64,000 bases of DNA from Flavobacterium johnsoniae (GTDB lineage Bacteria > Bacteroidota > Bacteroidia > Flavobacteriales > Flavobacteriaceae): positions 5,146,001 to 5,210,000 of the forward strand of contig NZ_CP103794.1 in NCBI RefSeq assembly GCF_030388325.1, in the 5' to 3' direction. The notes below the pieces were generated by a model. That model saw only the letters and a list, made by a program, of their open reading frames with translations, did not search any database and was not told the origin of the DNA. This document shows positions 51,256 to 59,959 of the stretch, one piece after another. The position numbers were made by a program, and so were the translations under genes. Numbering within the stretch: the stretch's first letter is position 1; each line of letters begins with the position of its first letter.

Positions 51256-52296
51256 ATGAAAACTAACATTTCTATTCGCCAAAACTCTAATCATTTTTAC
51301 TTAATCGGATTATTGAGTTTATTGCTAACTTCGTGTGGTTCTTACCAAAATTCATCTTATCATGATAATGACGGTGTATATGGTAACTCATCAAACAGCT
51401 ACGTGCAGTCTAATTCAAACGGCACGAACAATCAATACAAAGAATATTTCAGATCTATGCAAGATGACAATCAGCCAACTGAAATATTTACAGACGTAGA
51501 CAATTACACTAATTACGCAGAAAACGACACCACTCAGACTGCATCTGTAGGCTATCCGGCTTGGGGAAGCAGTAATTCTGAAGTTTCCGTAAATGTATAC
51601 TCAGATCCAATGTGGTCATTCGGATTCGGAATGGGATATCCATACTACGGATGGGGTTACGGTGGTGGCTGGGGCTGGGGATACCCAGGAGGCTACTGGG
51701 GAGGTGGCTGGGGTTATCCAGGCTACTGGGGACCAGGCTGGGGATGGGGTTATCCAGGATATTGGGGCGGCGGTTATTACGGCTACAACAATTACAACTA
51801 CACCTACGGAAGAAGAGGTTCTGCAGCTTATTATGGCAACAGAAACTACAGCTCAGACAGAGGAGGATATATGTCAAGCAGAGGTTATGCTTCTAACAGA
51901 AGTTACAACTCTAATAGAAACTACACCACTAACAGAAGTAGCTATACTACAAATAGAAATTACACAACTAACAGGTCTAGCAACGGTTACACCGATTTCA
52001 GAAGAACTTCTACAGTAAACGGAAGAACATCAACTCCAACATTTACAAATAGAAGATCCACTTCAAATGGTTCAGACTACAGCACTTATAGCAACAGAAG
52101 ATCTTACAACAACAATAATAGTAGCGGAACTACAAACAGAAGTTACACTCCTAGCAGCAACAGCAACTCATCTAGAAGCTACAGCCCTAGCCCATCACGT
52201 TCAATGAACAATAGCGGAGGCGGAAGCATGAGATCGTCTGGCGGCGGAGGCGGCGGTGGAGGAATGAGATCTGGCGGCGGTGGAGGAAGAAGATAA
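51256..52296 (+). CDS. Low-complexity Gly/Tyr/Trp- and Ser/Asn/Arg-rich lipoprotein
   Basis: 346 residues. The lipobox LLLTSC places the lipidated Cys at residue 27. After a Ser/Asn-rich region comes a Trp/Gly/Tyr-rich stretch (about 120-180: GYPYYGWGYGGGWGWG and similar), a tail of repeated SNRNYTTNRSS-like units (about 195-310), and a final glycine run (GGGGGGGMRSGGGG). The family is seen in Flavobacteria as uncharacterised prolipoproteins; a structural or surface role is possible but unproven. The adjacent FadL-like gene follows after 38 bases. Confidence 0.8.
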   Translation: MKTNISIRQNSNHFYLIGLLSLLLTSCGSYQNSSYHDNDGVYGNSSNSYVQSNSNGTNNQYKEYFRSMQDDNQPTEIFTDVDNYTNYAENDTTQTASVGYPAWGSSNSEVSVNVYSDPMWSFGFGMGYPYYGWGYGGGWGWGYPGGYWGGGWGYPGYWGPGWGWGYPGYWGGGYYGYNNYNYTYGRRGSAAYYGNRNYSSDRGGYMSSRGYASNRSYNSNRNYTTNRSSYTTNRNYTTNRSSNGYTDFRRTSTVNGRTSTPTFTNRRSTSNGSDYSTYSNRRSYNNNNSSGTTNRSYTPSSNSNSSRSYSPSPSRSMNNSGGGSMRSSGGGGGGGGMRSGGGGGRR

Positions 52297-52334
52297 TTTT
52301 TTCTCCCAATAATTTCGAACTAAAACTTATCAAA

Positions 52335-53837
52335 ATGAAAAAAATACTATTCCTATTTATAACAGGACTAACTGTCAGCGCCTCATATTCTCAAGACGTT
52401 TCAGACGCGTTACGTTATGCTCAAGACAATATAACAGGAACGGCTAGATATAGAGCAATGAGTGGTGCTTTCGGCGCAGTTGGAGGAGATTTATCTGCTT
52501 TAAGCGTAAATCCAGCAGGTTCAGCAATATTCAACACAAACCAAGTTGGTGTATCTTTCAGCAATCAGAATATTAAAAACAATTCTAATTATTTTGGCAC
52601 TCAGACTTCTGAGAAAGAAAACTCATTTATATTAAACCAAGCTGGAGGTGTTTTTGTTTTTAAAGATCGTAATCCTAATAATGGATGGAATAAAATTGCA
52701 ATTGGCGCAATGTACGAGAATACAAACAATTTCAACAATAGTGTTTTTTCTGCCGGAACAAATCCAACTAATTCAGTTGACGGTTATTTCTTAGCTTATG
52801 CAAATGGCATTCCATTAGGAAGAATCACCAATAATCCTTATGAAGATTTGACTTATAGAGAACAGCAAGCGTTTTTTGGTTTTGATGGGTACGTAATTAA
52901 TCCCGTTGCAGACAACCCAAATAACACCGCTTATATCTCTAACGTTCCTGCAGGTGGAAATTATCACCAAGAAAACGAAATTTATACGAGAGGCTACAAC
53001 AGTAAAGCAAGTTTCAATATTTCAACTTCTTACAAAGAGAGACTTTATTTTGGAGCGAATCTTAATGTTCACGTGACAGATTATAGAAGAACTTCAAGTT
53101 TTTACGAATACAACAATAATCCTTTAGAAACTTACGAAACAATTTCAAATTTACGTTTCAATAATGAGCTTTACACTTACGGAAACGGATTCTCTTTTCA
53201 ACTGGGAGCAATAGGAAAAGTAACAGAAGCTCTTAGATTAGGTTTATCTTACGAATCAAATACTTGGTACACTCTTTACGATGAAGTTTCACAAAGCTTA
53301 TTCACAACAACTGAAACTAGTGCTGGTGACACATTTGACAATCCTGTTAATCCAAATGTTGTAAACGTATACGATTCATACACTTTACAAACTCCTGACA
53401 AATGGACTCTTAGTGCAGCTTATGTTTTTGGAAAATCAGGTTTAATAAGCATTGACTATTCTACAAAAAACTACGGAAACAGCAAATTCAAACCAACTAA
53501 CGATGATGGATTTAGAGGCGTAAACGCTGACATAAGCAGCGCTTTAAAAAGAAACGATGAACTTAGAATTGGTGCAGAATACAAAATCAACCAATTAAGT
53601 TTACGCGGCGGATATCGTTTTGAAGGAAGTCCATACAAAAATAAAAATACAATAGGAGATTTAAACAGCTTTTCTGGCGGTTTAGGATATGATTTTGGAG
53701 GAACAAAATTAGATCTAGCTTATTCTTACGCTCATAGAAAATCAAATCAAGGATTTTTCTCAACAGGTTTTACAGACGGCGCAAACATTAATTCTAAATT
53801 GAACAATGTAACGCTTACCTTATTATTCGCATTGTAA
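52335..53837 (+). CDS. OmpP1/FadL-family outer membrane protein
   Basis: 500 residues. A signal peptide ends in SYSQ; the mature N terminus (DVSDALRYAQDNITGTARYRAMSGAFGAVGGDLSALSVNPAGSAIF) is the OmpP1/FadL/TodX plug pattern, followed by an amphipathic beta barrel ending in TLLFAL. Members transport hydrophobic compounds such as fatty acids or aromatics. The substrate here is unknown. Confidence 0.9.
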   Translation: MKKILFLFITGLTVSASYSQDVSDALRYAQDNITGTARYRAMSGAFGAVGGDLSALSVNPAGSAIFNTNQVGVSFSNQNIKNNSNYFGTQTSEKENSFILNQAGGVFVFKDRNPNNGWNKIAIGAMYENTNNFNNSVFSAGTNPTNSVDGYFLAYANGIPLGRITNNPYEDLTYREQQAFFGFDGYVINPVADNPNNTAYISNVPAGGNYHQENEIYTRGYNSKASFNISTSYKERLYFGANLNVHVTDYRRTSSFYEYNNNPLETYETISNLRFNNELYTYGNGFSFQLGAIGKVTEALRLGLSYESNTWYTLYDEVSQSLFTTTETSAGDTFDNPVNPNVVNVYDSYTLQTPDKWTLSAAYVFGKSGLISIDYSTKNYGNSKFKPTNDDGFRGVNADISSALKRNDELRIGAEYKINQLSLRGGYRFEGSPYKNKNTIGDLNSFSGGLGYDFGGTKLDLAYSYAHRKSNQGFFSTGFTDGANINSKLNNVTLTLLFAL

Positions 53838-53862
53838 TTAAAATTAAATAGATTAATGAAAA

Positions 53863-53897
53863 TTTCCGTCAGGTTTTTTACTTGGCGGATTTTTTTT
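53863..53897 (+). terminator. Probable terminator after the FadL-like gene
   Basis: TCCGTCA pairs with TGGCGGA (one G-T pair) across a short T-rich loop, followed by a long T-run. Confidence 0.75.
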
Positions 53898-53986
53898 AAT
53901 CATTATTAAAGCTTTTTCCACACACTAACTTCATAAAAAACAGCTAAAACAACTTTAAAACTAGTGCTGTTTGAATAAAAAAAGTG

Positions 53987-53994
53987 TAATTTTG
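53987..53994 (+). promoter_or_regulatory. -7 box of rimO
   Basis: TAATTTTG fits TAnnTTTG, 19 bases before the ATG; a TTG at 53971 is 13 bases upstream, shorter than usual. Confidence 0.5.
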
Positions 53995-54013
53995 CACTCC
54001 AATTTATAAAAGT

Positions 54014-55327
54014 ATGAGAACCAAGTCTTTAAAAAAGAACAAAATTAACGTAATCACTCTTGGGTGTTCAAAAAATGTTTATGACAGTGAAGTCCTTATG
54101 GGACAGCTGCGTGCTAATGGAAAAGAAGTTGAACATGAAGCTCCTGCAGAAAAAGAAGGAAACATTATTGTAATCAACACTTGTGGTTTTATTGACAATG
54201 CAAAAGCAGAATCAGTAAATATGATTTTGGAATATGCTGACAAAAAAGACAGAGGACTTGTTGACAAAGTTTTCGTTACAGGATGTTTATCTGAACGTTA
54301 CAGACCAGATTTGGAAAAAGAAATTCCAAATGTGGATCAATATTTTGGAACTACAGAATTACCTCAATTATTAAAAGCACTTGGAGCAGATTATAAACAT
54401 GAATTACTTGGAGAACGTTTAACAACAACTCCAAAAAATTATGCTTATTTAAAAATTGCTGAAGGTTGCGACAGACCTTGCAGTTTCTGTGCAATTCCTT
54501 TAATGAGAGGCTCTCACGTTTCGCAACCTATTGAAAAACTGGTAAAAGAAGCACAAGGTTTAGCAAAAAATGGCGTAAAAGAATTAATCTTAATCGCTCA
54601 AGATTTAACTTATTACGGACTTGATCTTTATAAAAAAAGAAATCTTGCCGAACTTTTAGAAGAACTGGCAAAAGTTGAAGGTATTGAATGGATTCGTTTG
54701 CATTACGCCTACCCTACTGGTTTCCCGATGGATGTTTTAGAATTAATGAAACGCGAGCCAAAAATCTGTAATTATATTGATATTCCGTTACAGCATATTT
54801 CAGATTCTATTTTGAAATCAATGCGTCGTGGAACTACTCAAGCTAAAACGACTCAATTATTGAAAGATTTCCGTGCAGCAGTTCCAGGAATGGCAATTAG
54901 AACAACTCTTATTGTTGGTTATCCGGGAGAAACTCAAGAAGACTTTGAAATTTTGAAAGATTTTGTTCAAGAAATGAAATTTGACAGAATGGGATGTTTC
55001 GCTTATTCTCATGAAGAAAATACTCATGCTTATTTATTGGAAGATAATGTTCCAGATGACGTAAAACAAGCGAGAGCAAATGAGATTATGGAATTGCAAT
55101 CTCAAATTTCTTGGGATTTAAATCAGGAAAAAGTTGGCAAAGTATTCAGATGTATTATAGACAGAAAAGAAGGCGCACATTTTGTTGGAAGAACAGAATT
55201 TGATAGTCCAGATGTTGATAATGAAGTTTTAATCGATGCCTCTAAACATTACGTAAAAACTGGAGAATTTGTTAATATCAAGATAATAGAAGCAACAGAA
55301 TTTGATTTATACGGAGAACCTGCTTAA
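54014..55327 (+). CDS. rimO: Ribosomal protein S12 methylthiotransferase
   Basis: 437 residues. An N-terminal UPF0004 domain (TLGCSKNVYDSEVLMGQL, INTCGFID) binds one iron-sulfur cluster; the radical-SAM motif CDRPCSFCAIPLMRG binds the second, and a C-terminal TRAM domain (VFRCIIDRKEGAHFVGRTEFDSPDVDNEVLI) binds the substrate. It methylthiolates Asp of ribosomal protein S12. The SKNVYDSE signature separates it from MiaB. Confidence 0.97.
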   Translation: MRTKSLKKNKINVITLGCSKNVYDSEVLMGQLRANGKEVEHEAPAEKEGNIIVINTCGFIDNAKAESVNMILEYADKKDRGLVDKVFVTGCLSERYRPDLEKEIPNVDQYFGTTELPQLLKALGADYKHELLGERLTTTPKNYAYLKIAEGCDRPCSFCAIPLMRGSHVSQPIEKLVKEAQGLAKNGVKELILIAQDLTYYGLDLYKKRNLAELLEELAKVEGIEWIRLHYAYPTGFPMDVLELMKREPKICNYIDIPLQHISDSILKSMRRGTTQAKTTQLLKDFRAAVPGMAIRTTLIVGYPGETQEDFEILKDFVQEMKFDRMGCFAYSHEENTHAYLLEDNVPDDVKQARANEIMELQSQISWDLNQEKVGKVFRCIIDRKEGAHFVGRTEFDSPDVDNEVLIDASKHYVKTGEFVNIKIIEATEFDLYGEPA

Positions 55328-55368
55328 ATTTACACTAAACAATTGTTAATCTTAGATAAAATACTTTT

Positions 55369-55929
55369 ATGAAACCAATTCAAACTTTATTTATTTTAGT
55401 TTTTAGCTTATTCTGTTTCTCCGCTTCTGCTCAGTATGGAGGTTACAACAATGGCTATGGTAATGGTTATGGAAACGGCTACGGAAGAGGTGGCGGAATG
55501 GGAATGGACAGAAGTATGATGGGAGGACAACAGCAAGGTACTCCAAGCAAACCTAAAGAAACTCCTCCTGAAGAAACTGCAGCTATAGTTGTTGAACAAA
55601 TGAAACCTCAAGTAAATCTTGATGAGCTACAAGCAATTGCAATTACAAATGTTTTAGCAGAAAGCATTAGAGAACAAGGTATTTTACTAAAAAACGAAAG
55701 CAGTAGTCAAGATCAAAAAATTGAGCAAATAAAAGCTTTACGAGAAAGTACAGATAAAAAAATTAACGCATTCTTAAATCCAGATCAAGTTGAGAAATAC
55801 AAGACTTTTATGGATACTTTGAAAGAAGTTAAGAAAACTAAATCTAAAAAGAAAAAAGATAAAGATTCAAAAGACTCAAAAGATTCTAAAGAAGTAAAAG
55901 AAATTACAGATACGAAAATCTCTGAATAA
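55369..55929 (+). CDS. Exported protein with Gly/Tyr-rich N terminus and Lys/Asp-rich tail
   Basis: 186 residues. The signal peptide ends SASAQ. It has a YGGYNNGYGNGYGNGYGRGG repeat, a helical core (VNLDELQAIAITNVLAESIREQGILL..., with DQVEKYKTFMDTLKEV resembling Spy/periplasmic chaperone-like DUFs), and a tail of KDSK repeats. The function is unknown. It starts 41 bases after rimO and precedes an amidase gene. Confidence 0.8.
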   Translation: MKPIQTLFILVFSLFCFSASAQYGGYNNGYGNGYGNGYGRGGGMGMDRSMMGGQQQGTPSKPKETPPEETAAIVVEQMKPQVNLDELQAIAITNVLAESIREQGILLKNESSSQDQKIEQIKALRESTDKKINAFLNPDQVEKYKTFMDTLKEVKKTKSKKKKDKDSKDSKDSKEVKEITDTKISE

Positions 55930-55956
55930 TCGTTTAAACTTATAAAACAACGTATT

Positions 55957-56859
55957 ATGACAAAAAAGCTTTTTTGTTATCTGCTTTTGGCTGCCATTAT
56001 CAGCTCTTGCTCTACAAATCCGTATAAAAACACGGAAAAAGCATATGACCAGCAATTAAAGACCTTAGAGAATCAAATTACAAATAAAGAAGCAAAACCA
56101 ATTCCTGCCACTACAGTTGTGATTGACACTTCATATGCGCAACAGTTGAGAATTGTAAAAGATACTTTATCTAAAACAAACTCAACTTATTTACAAAACG
56201 GAATTAACACTGAATGGATCGGAACTGTAAATTTCAACTTAAGAAAACCAAGTTTTGTTATCATTCATCATACTGCTCAAGATTCTCTTCAGCAGACAAT
56301 TAATACTTTTACAAAAACAAAAACACAAGTAAGCGCACATTATGTGATTTCTGAAAATGGAAAAGTGGTACAAATGCTTAATGATTATCTGAGAGCATGG
56401 CATGCAGGAAATTCTACTTGGGGAAAAACAACCGATTTAAACTCTTGCTCTATCGGAATTGAATTGGACAATAACGGTTTTAAGCCTTTTACAGAAGCAC
56501 AAATTAGCAGTTTAGTTGCTTTGTTAACCAAATTAAAAAAGGATTACAACATTCCGACTCAAAACTTTTTAGGTCATGCTGACATTGCTCCGGGTAGAAA
56601 ACAAGACCCAAGTGCTTTATTTCCTTGGAAAACACTTGCAGAAAAAGGATTTGGAATTTGGCCAGACGAAGTTTTAGAACCAGCACCATTCGATTTTAAA
56701 ATTGAACCAGCACTTAGAATTATCGGCTATAACACCAAAAATTTGACCGCAGCAATTCAAGCTTTCAAATTACATTATATTCAAACTGATGCAACGTCAG
56801 TTTTAGATAGAAAAACAATTGACACGATTTATTCGATTTACAAAAAACAGGTTCAATAA
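55957..56859 (+). CDS. N-acetylmuramoyl-L-alanine amidase, lipoprotein (AmpD-like, Amidase_2)
   Basis: 300 residues with a lipobox ending SSC at Cys18. The Amidase_2 domain (about 100-225) has the zinc ligands in FVIIHHTAQDS and GHADIAPGRKQDPSALFPW, with HYVISENGKVVQMLNDYLRAWHAGNSTWGKTTDLNSCSIGIELDNNG between them. The C-terminal tail (about 240-300) is a helical extension resembling a peptidoglycan-binding repeat. It cleaves the muramoyl-peptide bond in the envelope, for remodelling or recycling. Confidence 0.93.
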   Translation: MTKKLFCYLLLAAIISSCSTNPYKNTEKAYDQQLKTLENQITNKEAKPIPATTVVIDTSYAQQLRIVKDTLSKTNSTYLQNGINTEWIGTVNFNLRKPSFVIIHHTAQDSLQQTINTFTKTKTQVSAHYVISENGKVVQMLNDYLRAWHAGNSTWGKTTDLNSCSIGIELDNNGFKPFTEAQISSLVALLTKLKKDYNIPTQNFLGHADIAPGRKQDPSALFPWKTLAEKGFGIWPDEVLEPAPFDFKIEPALRIIGYNTKNLTAAIQAFKLHYIQTDATSVLDRKTIDTIYSIYKKQVQ

Positions 56860-56880
56860 ATAAAATTGATTCAAAATATA

Positions 56881-56920
56881 AAAACGCATTTCTACAAAAA
56901 TAGAAATGCGTTTTTTTTAA
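56881..56920 (+). terminator. Intrinsic terminator of the amidase gene
   Basis: AAAACGCATTTCTA (56881-56894) pairs perfectly with 56901-56914, followed by a T-run. Confidence 0.9.
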
Positions 56921-57120
56921 ATCTTATTCTATTTTGCTTTCTATATATCTATTAATAATAAACTATAAATCCTCTTATGATTTTCATTATTTGAAGTAGA
57001 TGCACTGCGGTGCGCCTCTACAGATAGATATTTGAACTGAAAATACAAGAATAACATCCGAAGCAAATCTTCAATATATATACAATATAACTAGACTTTT
57101 ATAGCCATTAAAGCCCAAAC

Positions 57121-57216
57121 AACTAACAACTAACAACTAACAACTAACAACTAACAACTAACAACTAACAACTAACAACTAACAACTAACAACTAACAAC
57201 TAACAACTAACAACTA
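57121..57216. repeat. Tandem array of AACTAAC (about 13.7 copies)
   Basis: A perfect 7-bp tandem repeat over 96 bases, with no mismatches. All copies are identical, so the array is young or kept homogeneous by slippage. Confidence 0.97.
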
Positions 57217-57221
57217 GAAAT

Positions 57222-57258
57222 AAAAAAGCTGCCAAAACATTAGTATGTTTCGACAGCT
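57222..57258 (-). terminator. Terminator of the porin gene
   Basis: AGCTG and AAAACAT (57228-57241) pair with ATGTTT and CAGCT (57245-57258); the A-run at 57222-57227 is the minus-strand T-tract. Confidence 0.8.
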
Positions 57259-57289
57259 CCAAAAAAAAAAAAAATATCAATCTTTATCT

Positions 57290-58381
57290 CTAGAAAGAGT
57301 ATGTTGTAGCAATTAATCCGTAGAAGTTTCCTCCTGTTGGCATTACATCTTTATCTACGAAAATATCTTCAGATGCAGCGTCGTATCTTAACTCTGGGAT
57401 GATTGTCAGTTTTCCAACTTTAAAGTTTAAAGAAACAGTATTTGCAAAAACACTTGATCCAGCTAATGTTCCAAGACTTGGAGCAGCATCTTTAGCATCA
57501 AAGTACTCCATTCTGTAAGCCAAAAGCAATGACGGACTGAAAGAGTAGTTTGCATATCCTACGATAGAAAACCATTCTCCATCTAAAGTGCTGTCAAAAT
57601 CATTTTTAGTTTTAGCGTAAGTTGCATTTAAACCAAGTGCAAAACTATCGCTGATTGTTTTAGATGCTGTTAAATCAAACTGTGTTTTGTTTTCATCTGA
57701 AACTGGAATTATACTTCCTGGAATCGGATTAGTACTTCCTGTTGTAAAGTTCAGGTAAGCACTTCCTGTATCTCCAATATACCCAACTTGTCCGATAAAT
57801 GTTTTTTGATAAGATCCCGCATCCATTGCAGATTTGAAATCTGTTGGATTTGTAAGTCCTAACATCGCAGTAAATTTACCAGAAGTATATTGCGCTTTCA
57901 AACCAGTATTAAAAAATGGTCCGTAAGAGAAAGCGTAAGACATACTGTAGTTTTTGTTATCTACTGCATCTAACACTTCATATCCAATATGAGTTCCGAA
58001 ACTACCTGCTACAAATTTGAATTCGTCTGTCACATTATATGTAAAATATAATTGTTTAATTAAAAATTTTGCACTTGCATCTTTATCCGGTGTTTCATTA
58101 TATGAAAACTCTGCTGCTCTTTTTCCGAAACCTAAATCTACAAATACAGATGCTTTTCCGAAAGTATGACCTGCTTCAATAGATGCCATTCCTAATTCAA
58201 ATGAATTCTGAGAGTTGGTAAAGCTCGTTAATCCATTCATTTGTTTTGAAAAATCATATTTATAATACGCATCAGCAGAACCTCCCCAAGTGGTTGCAGG
58301 TGGAGCGGCAGCTTCATCTTCTTGGGCAAAGGCAAAAAAACTTGTTAACATGGCGGTTAAAATGTAAAATGCTTTTTTCAT
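57290..58381 (-). CDS. Outer membrane beta-barrel porin
   Basis: 363 residues. The signal peptide MKKAFYILTAMLTSFFAFAQ is followed by alternating beta strands throughout: TWGGSADAYYKYDFSKQMN at the start, many aromatic-girdle strands, and a terminal GLIATTYSF with Phe at the C terminus. It resembles the Bacteroidota outer-membrane-beta-barrel (DUF/porin) group with Asp/Glu-rich loops. The substrate is unknown. Confidence 0.88.
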   Translation of the reverse strand: MKKAFYILTAMLTSFFAFAQEDEAAAPPATTWGGSADAYYKYDFSKQMNGLTSFTNSQNSFELGMASIEAGHTFGKASVFVDLGFGKRAAEFSYNETPDKDASAKFLIKQLYFTYNVTDEFKFVAGSFGTHIGYEVLDAVDNKNYSMSYAFSYGPFFNTGLKAQYTSGKFTAMLGLTNPTDFKSAMDAGSYQKTFIGQVGYIGDTGSAYLNFTTGSTNPIPGSIIPVSDENKTQFDLTASKTISDSFALGLNATYAKTKNDFDSTLDGEWFSIVGYANYSFSPSLLLAYRMEYFDAKDAAPSLGTLAGSSVFANTVSLNFKVGKLTIIPELRYDAASEDIFVDKDVMPTGGNFYGLIATTYSF

Positions 58382-58984
58382 GTTTTAAATTGGTTTTTAG
58401 TTATTAAATTGATTCTGGTTAGTTAATCTTTTATATATCTATTCAATAGTATAAGTCATTTCTAAGAACTTTCATTCGCCTCAAATCATCATCATTTTCA
58501 TTAGCGAATTTATTAACTTTTGCATCATCAGAATAATTCAAAACTACTTTTTTGGCGTTTTGAGTAAAGAATTACGGATTACAAAAATTAATCTTCCAAT
58601 AATCATTATTTCATATTTATCGATAATTGTTTTTGAAAATTCAATAACAAAATTTTAAGAGTTTTTTCAAAAATAACAGGGTAAAAAGCAAATTTTACTA
58701 CAAAAACAAACATTAAACAACTAAAAAAAGACGACAAAAAATAAATACCCCATAAAAAATAGGGGTACATTAAAAAATAAAAACAAAAACCCAGAAACAC
58801 AGAATAATCTAATCAAGGAAAAATAAAAAATATTCATCAAACACAATTCTTACAAAAATAGCTTTAGAAACTTACTTTTTTGGCTTGCTTTGAAAGTGCT
58901 TTTTCTCTAAAGGAAACACACTTGCAAAACAAAAAAAGCCTACTCAATAACTGAACAGGCTTTTAAAAAAAATTAAACCAACTT
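58382..58984. other. 603-base AT-rich gene-free spacer
   Basis: Very AT-rich. The only structures are a TACCCC (58746-58751) / GGGGTA (58762-58767) hairpin and the terminator for the GH5 gene at its right edge. The open frame 58606-58800 on the minus strand is Phe/Leu-rich through base composition and is not called. Confidence 0.6.
58934..58964 (-). terminator. Terminator of the polysaccharide-utilisation operon
   Basis: AAAAGCCT (58934-58941) pairs with AGGCTTTT (58957-58964); placed directly after the GH5 stop codon on the minus strand. Confidence 0.85.
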
Positions 58985-59947
58985 TTATTCCTTATTATAC
59001 TTTCTCAAGTATTCTCGAACTTTAATTCCTGAGTCTTTTAAATCTTCCTCTTTCCATTTTCCTTCAGAATTGGCAGATTTCTTCAAAATAGAACATGTTT
59101 CATCTTTATCGGAAACTGACCAAGTTATCCAGCTGAGTTTTTTAGATTCCATCCAATCGATATAATCTTGCCAAGCTTTATAATCTAAAGGACCATCACC
59201 AGAAGCTTCCATTCCAGCCGATTCTGAAATAAAAACAGGTAAACCGCTTTTTATGGCTTCGTCTGTTCTATCTCTTAAATATTTCCCGTGAGTTGCTGCA
59301 TAAAAATGCATCGTATACATTATATTAGTATAGCCAGTTATCGGATCTTCGGCAGGACGATCAATATCCTGATCCCAATGCGGACAGCCGACCAAAATAA
59401 TGTTCTTAGGATCGTTTTCTCTTATAACTCTAATTATTTCTTCCGAATATGCATTTACCTCCTGCCAAGTTTCATAATCTGGCTCATTAAAAACCTCATA
59501 TATAATATTAGGATACTTGGCATACTTTTTTGACATCTCGTCGAAAAACTTTTTAGCTTCTTTCAAATTGACATTATGACTGTGCCAATCGATAATTACA
59601 TATATATCAGATTTAATAGCACCGTTTATAACCGCTTCTATTTTCTGTTTAGAAAATTCTGGATCTTTTATATAAGAATGATCCCCAAGTTCAATTCCCA
59701 TTGCGGCGCGAACTACATTGCAATTAAAATCCTTTTTCAACCAGCTTACTGCTTTTTCGTTATAAAATCTTGGCCACAAACTATGCCAGCCAAAACTTAA
59801 TCCGCGAAGAACAATAGGATTGCTATTTTTATCCACCAACTGCGTTCCTTGAACACTTAATTGTCCATGCTTTTTTACGAATTGTGCTTTGCAAACATTC
59901 GCAATCAGCAAAAAAGAAAAAGCAGCAAACCAAATTTTTGATTTCAT
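58985..59947 (-). CDS. Glycoside hydrolase family 5 (endoglucanase-like)
   Basis: 320 residues with a signal peptide ending CKAQ. The GH5 TIM barrel has LRGLSFGWHSLWPRFYN, VVRAAMGIE, IIDWHSH, the acid/base Glu155 in YEVFNEPDYETW, and the nucleophile Glu242 in VFISESAG. The overall pattern fits subfamily 2 (cellulase/endo-beta-1,4-glucanase), although mannan activity cannot be excluded. It lies 12 bases after a GH27 gene. Confidence 0.92.
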   Translation of the reverse strand: MKSKIWFAAFSFLLIANVCKAQFVKKHGQLSVQGTQLVDKNSNPIVLRGLSFGWHSLWPRFYNEKAVSWLKKDFNCNVVRAAMGIELGDHSYIKDPEFSKQKIEAVINGAIKSDIYVIIDWHSHNVNLKEAKKFFDEMSKKYAKYPNIIYEVFNEPDYETWQEVNAYSEEIIRVIRENDPKNIILVGCPHWDQDIDRPAEDPITGYTNIMYTMHFYAATHGKYLRDRTDEAIKSGLPVFISESAGMEASGDGPLDYKAWQDYIDWMESKKLSWITWSVSDKDETCSILKKSANSEGKWKEEDLKDSGIKVREYLRKYNKE

Positions 59948-59959
59948 AATGACAACTTT

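Larger units (their letters stand above)
56860..57289. other. 430-base gene-free spacer
   Basis: Holds the amidase terminator, a GTAGATGCACTGCGGTGCGC-type short hairpin near 56997-57022, a 7-bp tandem array, and the terminator of the porin gene. No coding frame is convincing. Confidence 0.7.

Noticed and set aside
57121..57216. Possible CRISPR array
   Set aside because: The 7-bp units are contiguous with no spacers, and no cas genes are present; it is a simple tandem repeat.
58746..58767. TACCCC/GGGGTA hairpin as an operator of the polysaccharide locus
   Set aside because: It lies downstream of the operon's last gene and upstream of no PUL gene; the stem is only 6 bp, so no role is assigned.
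58606..58800. 64-residue minus-strand open frame in the AT-rich spacer
   Set aside because: Phe/Leu-rich composition follows from base composition; no homology pattern, promoter or start context.
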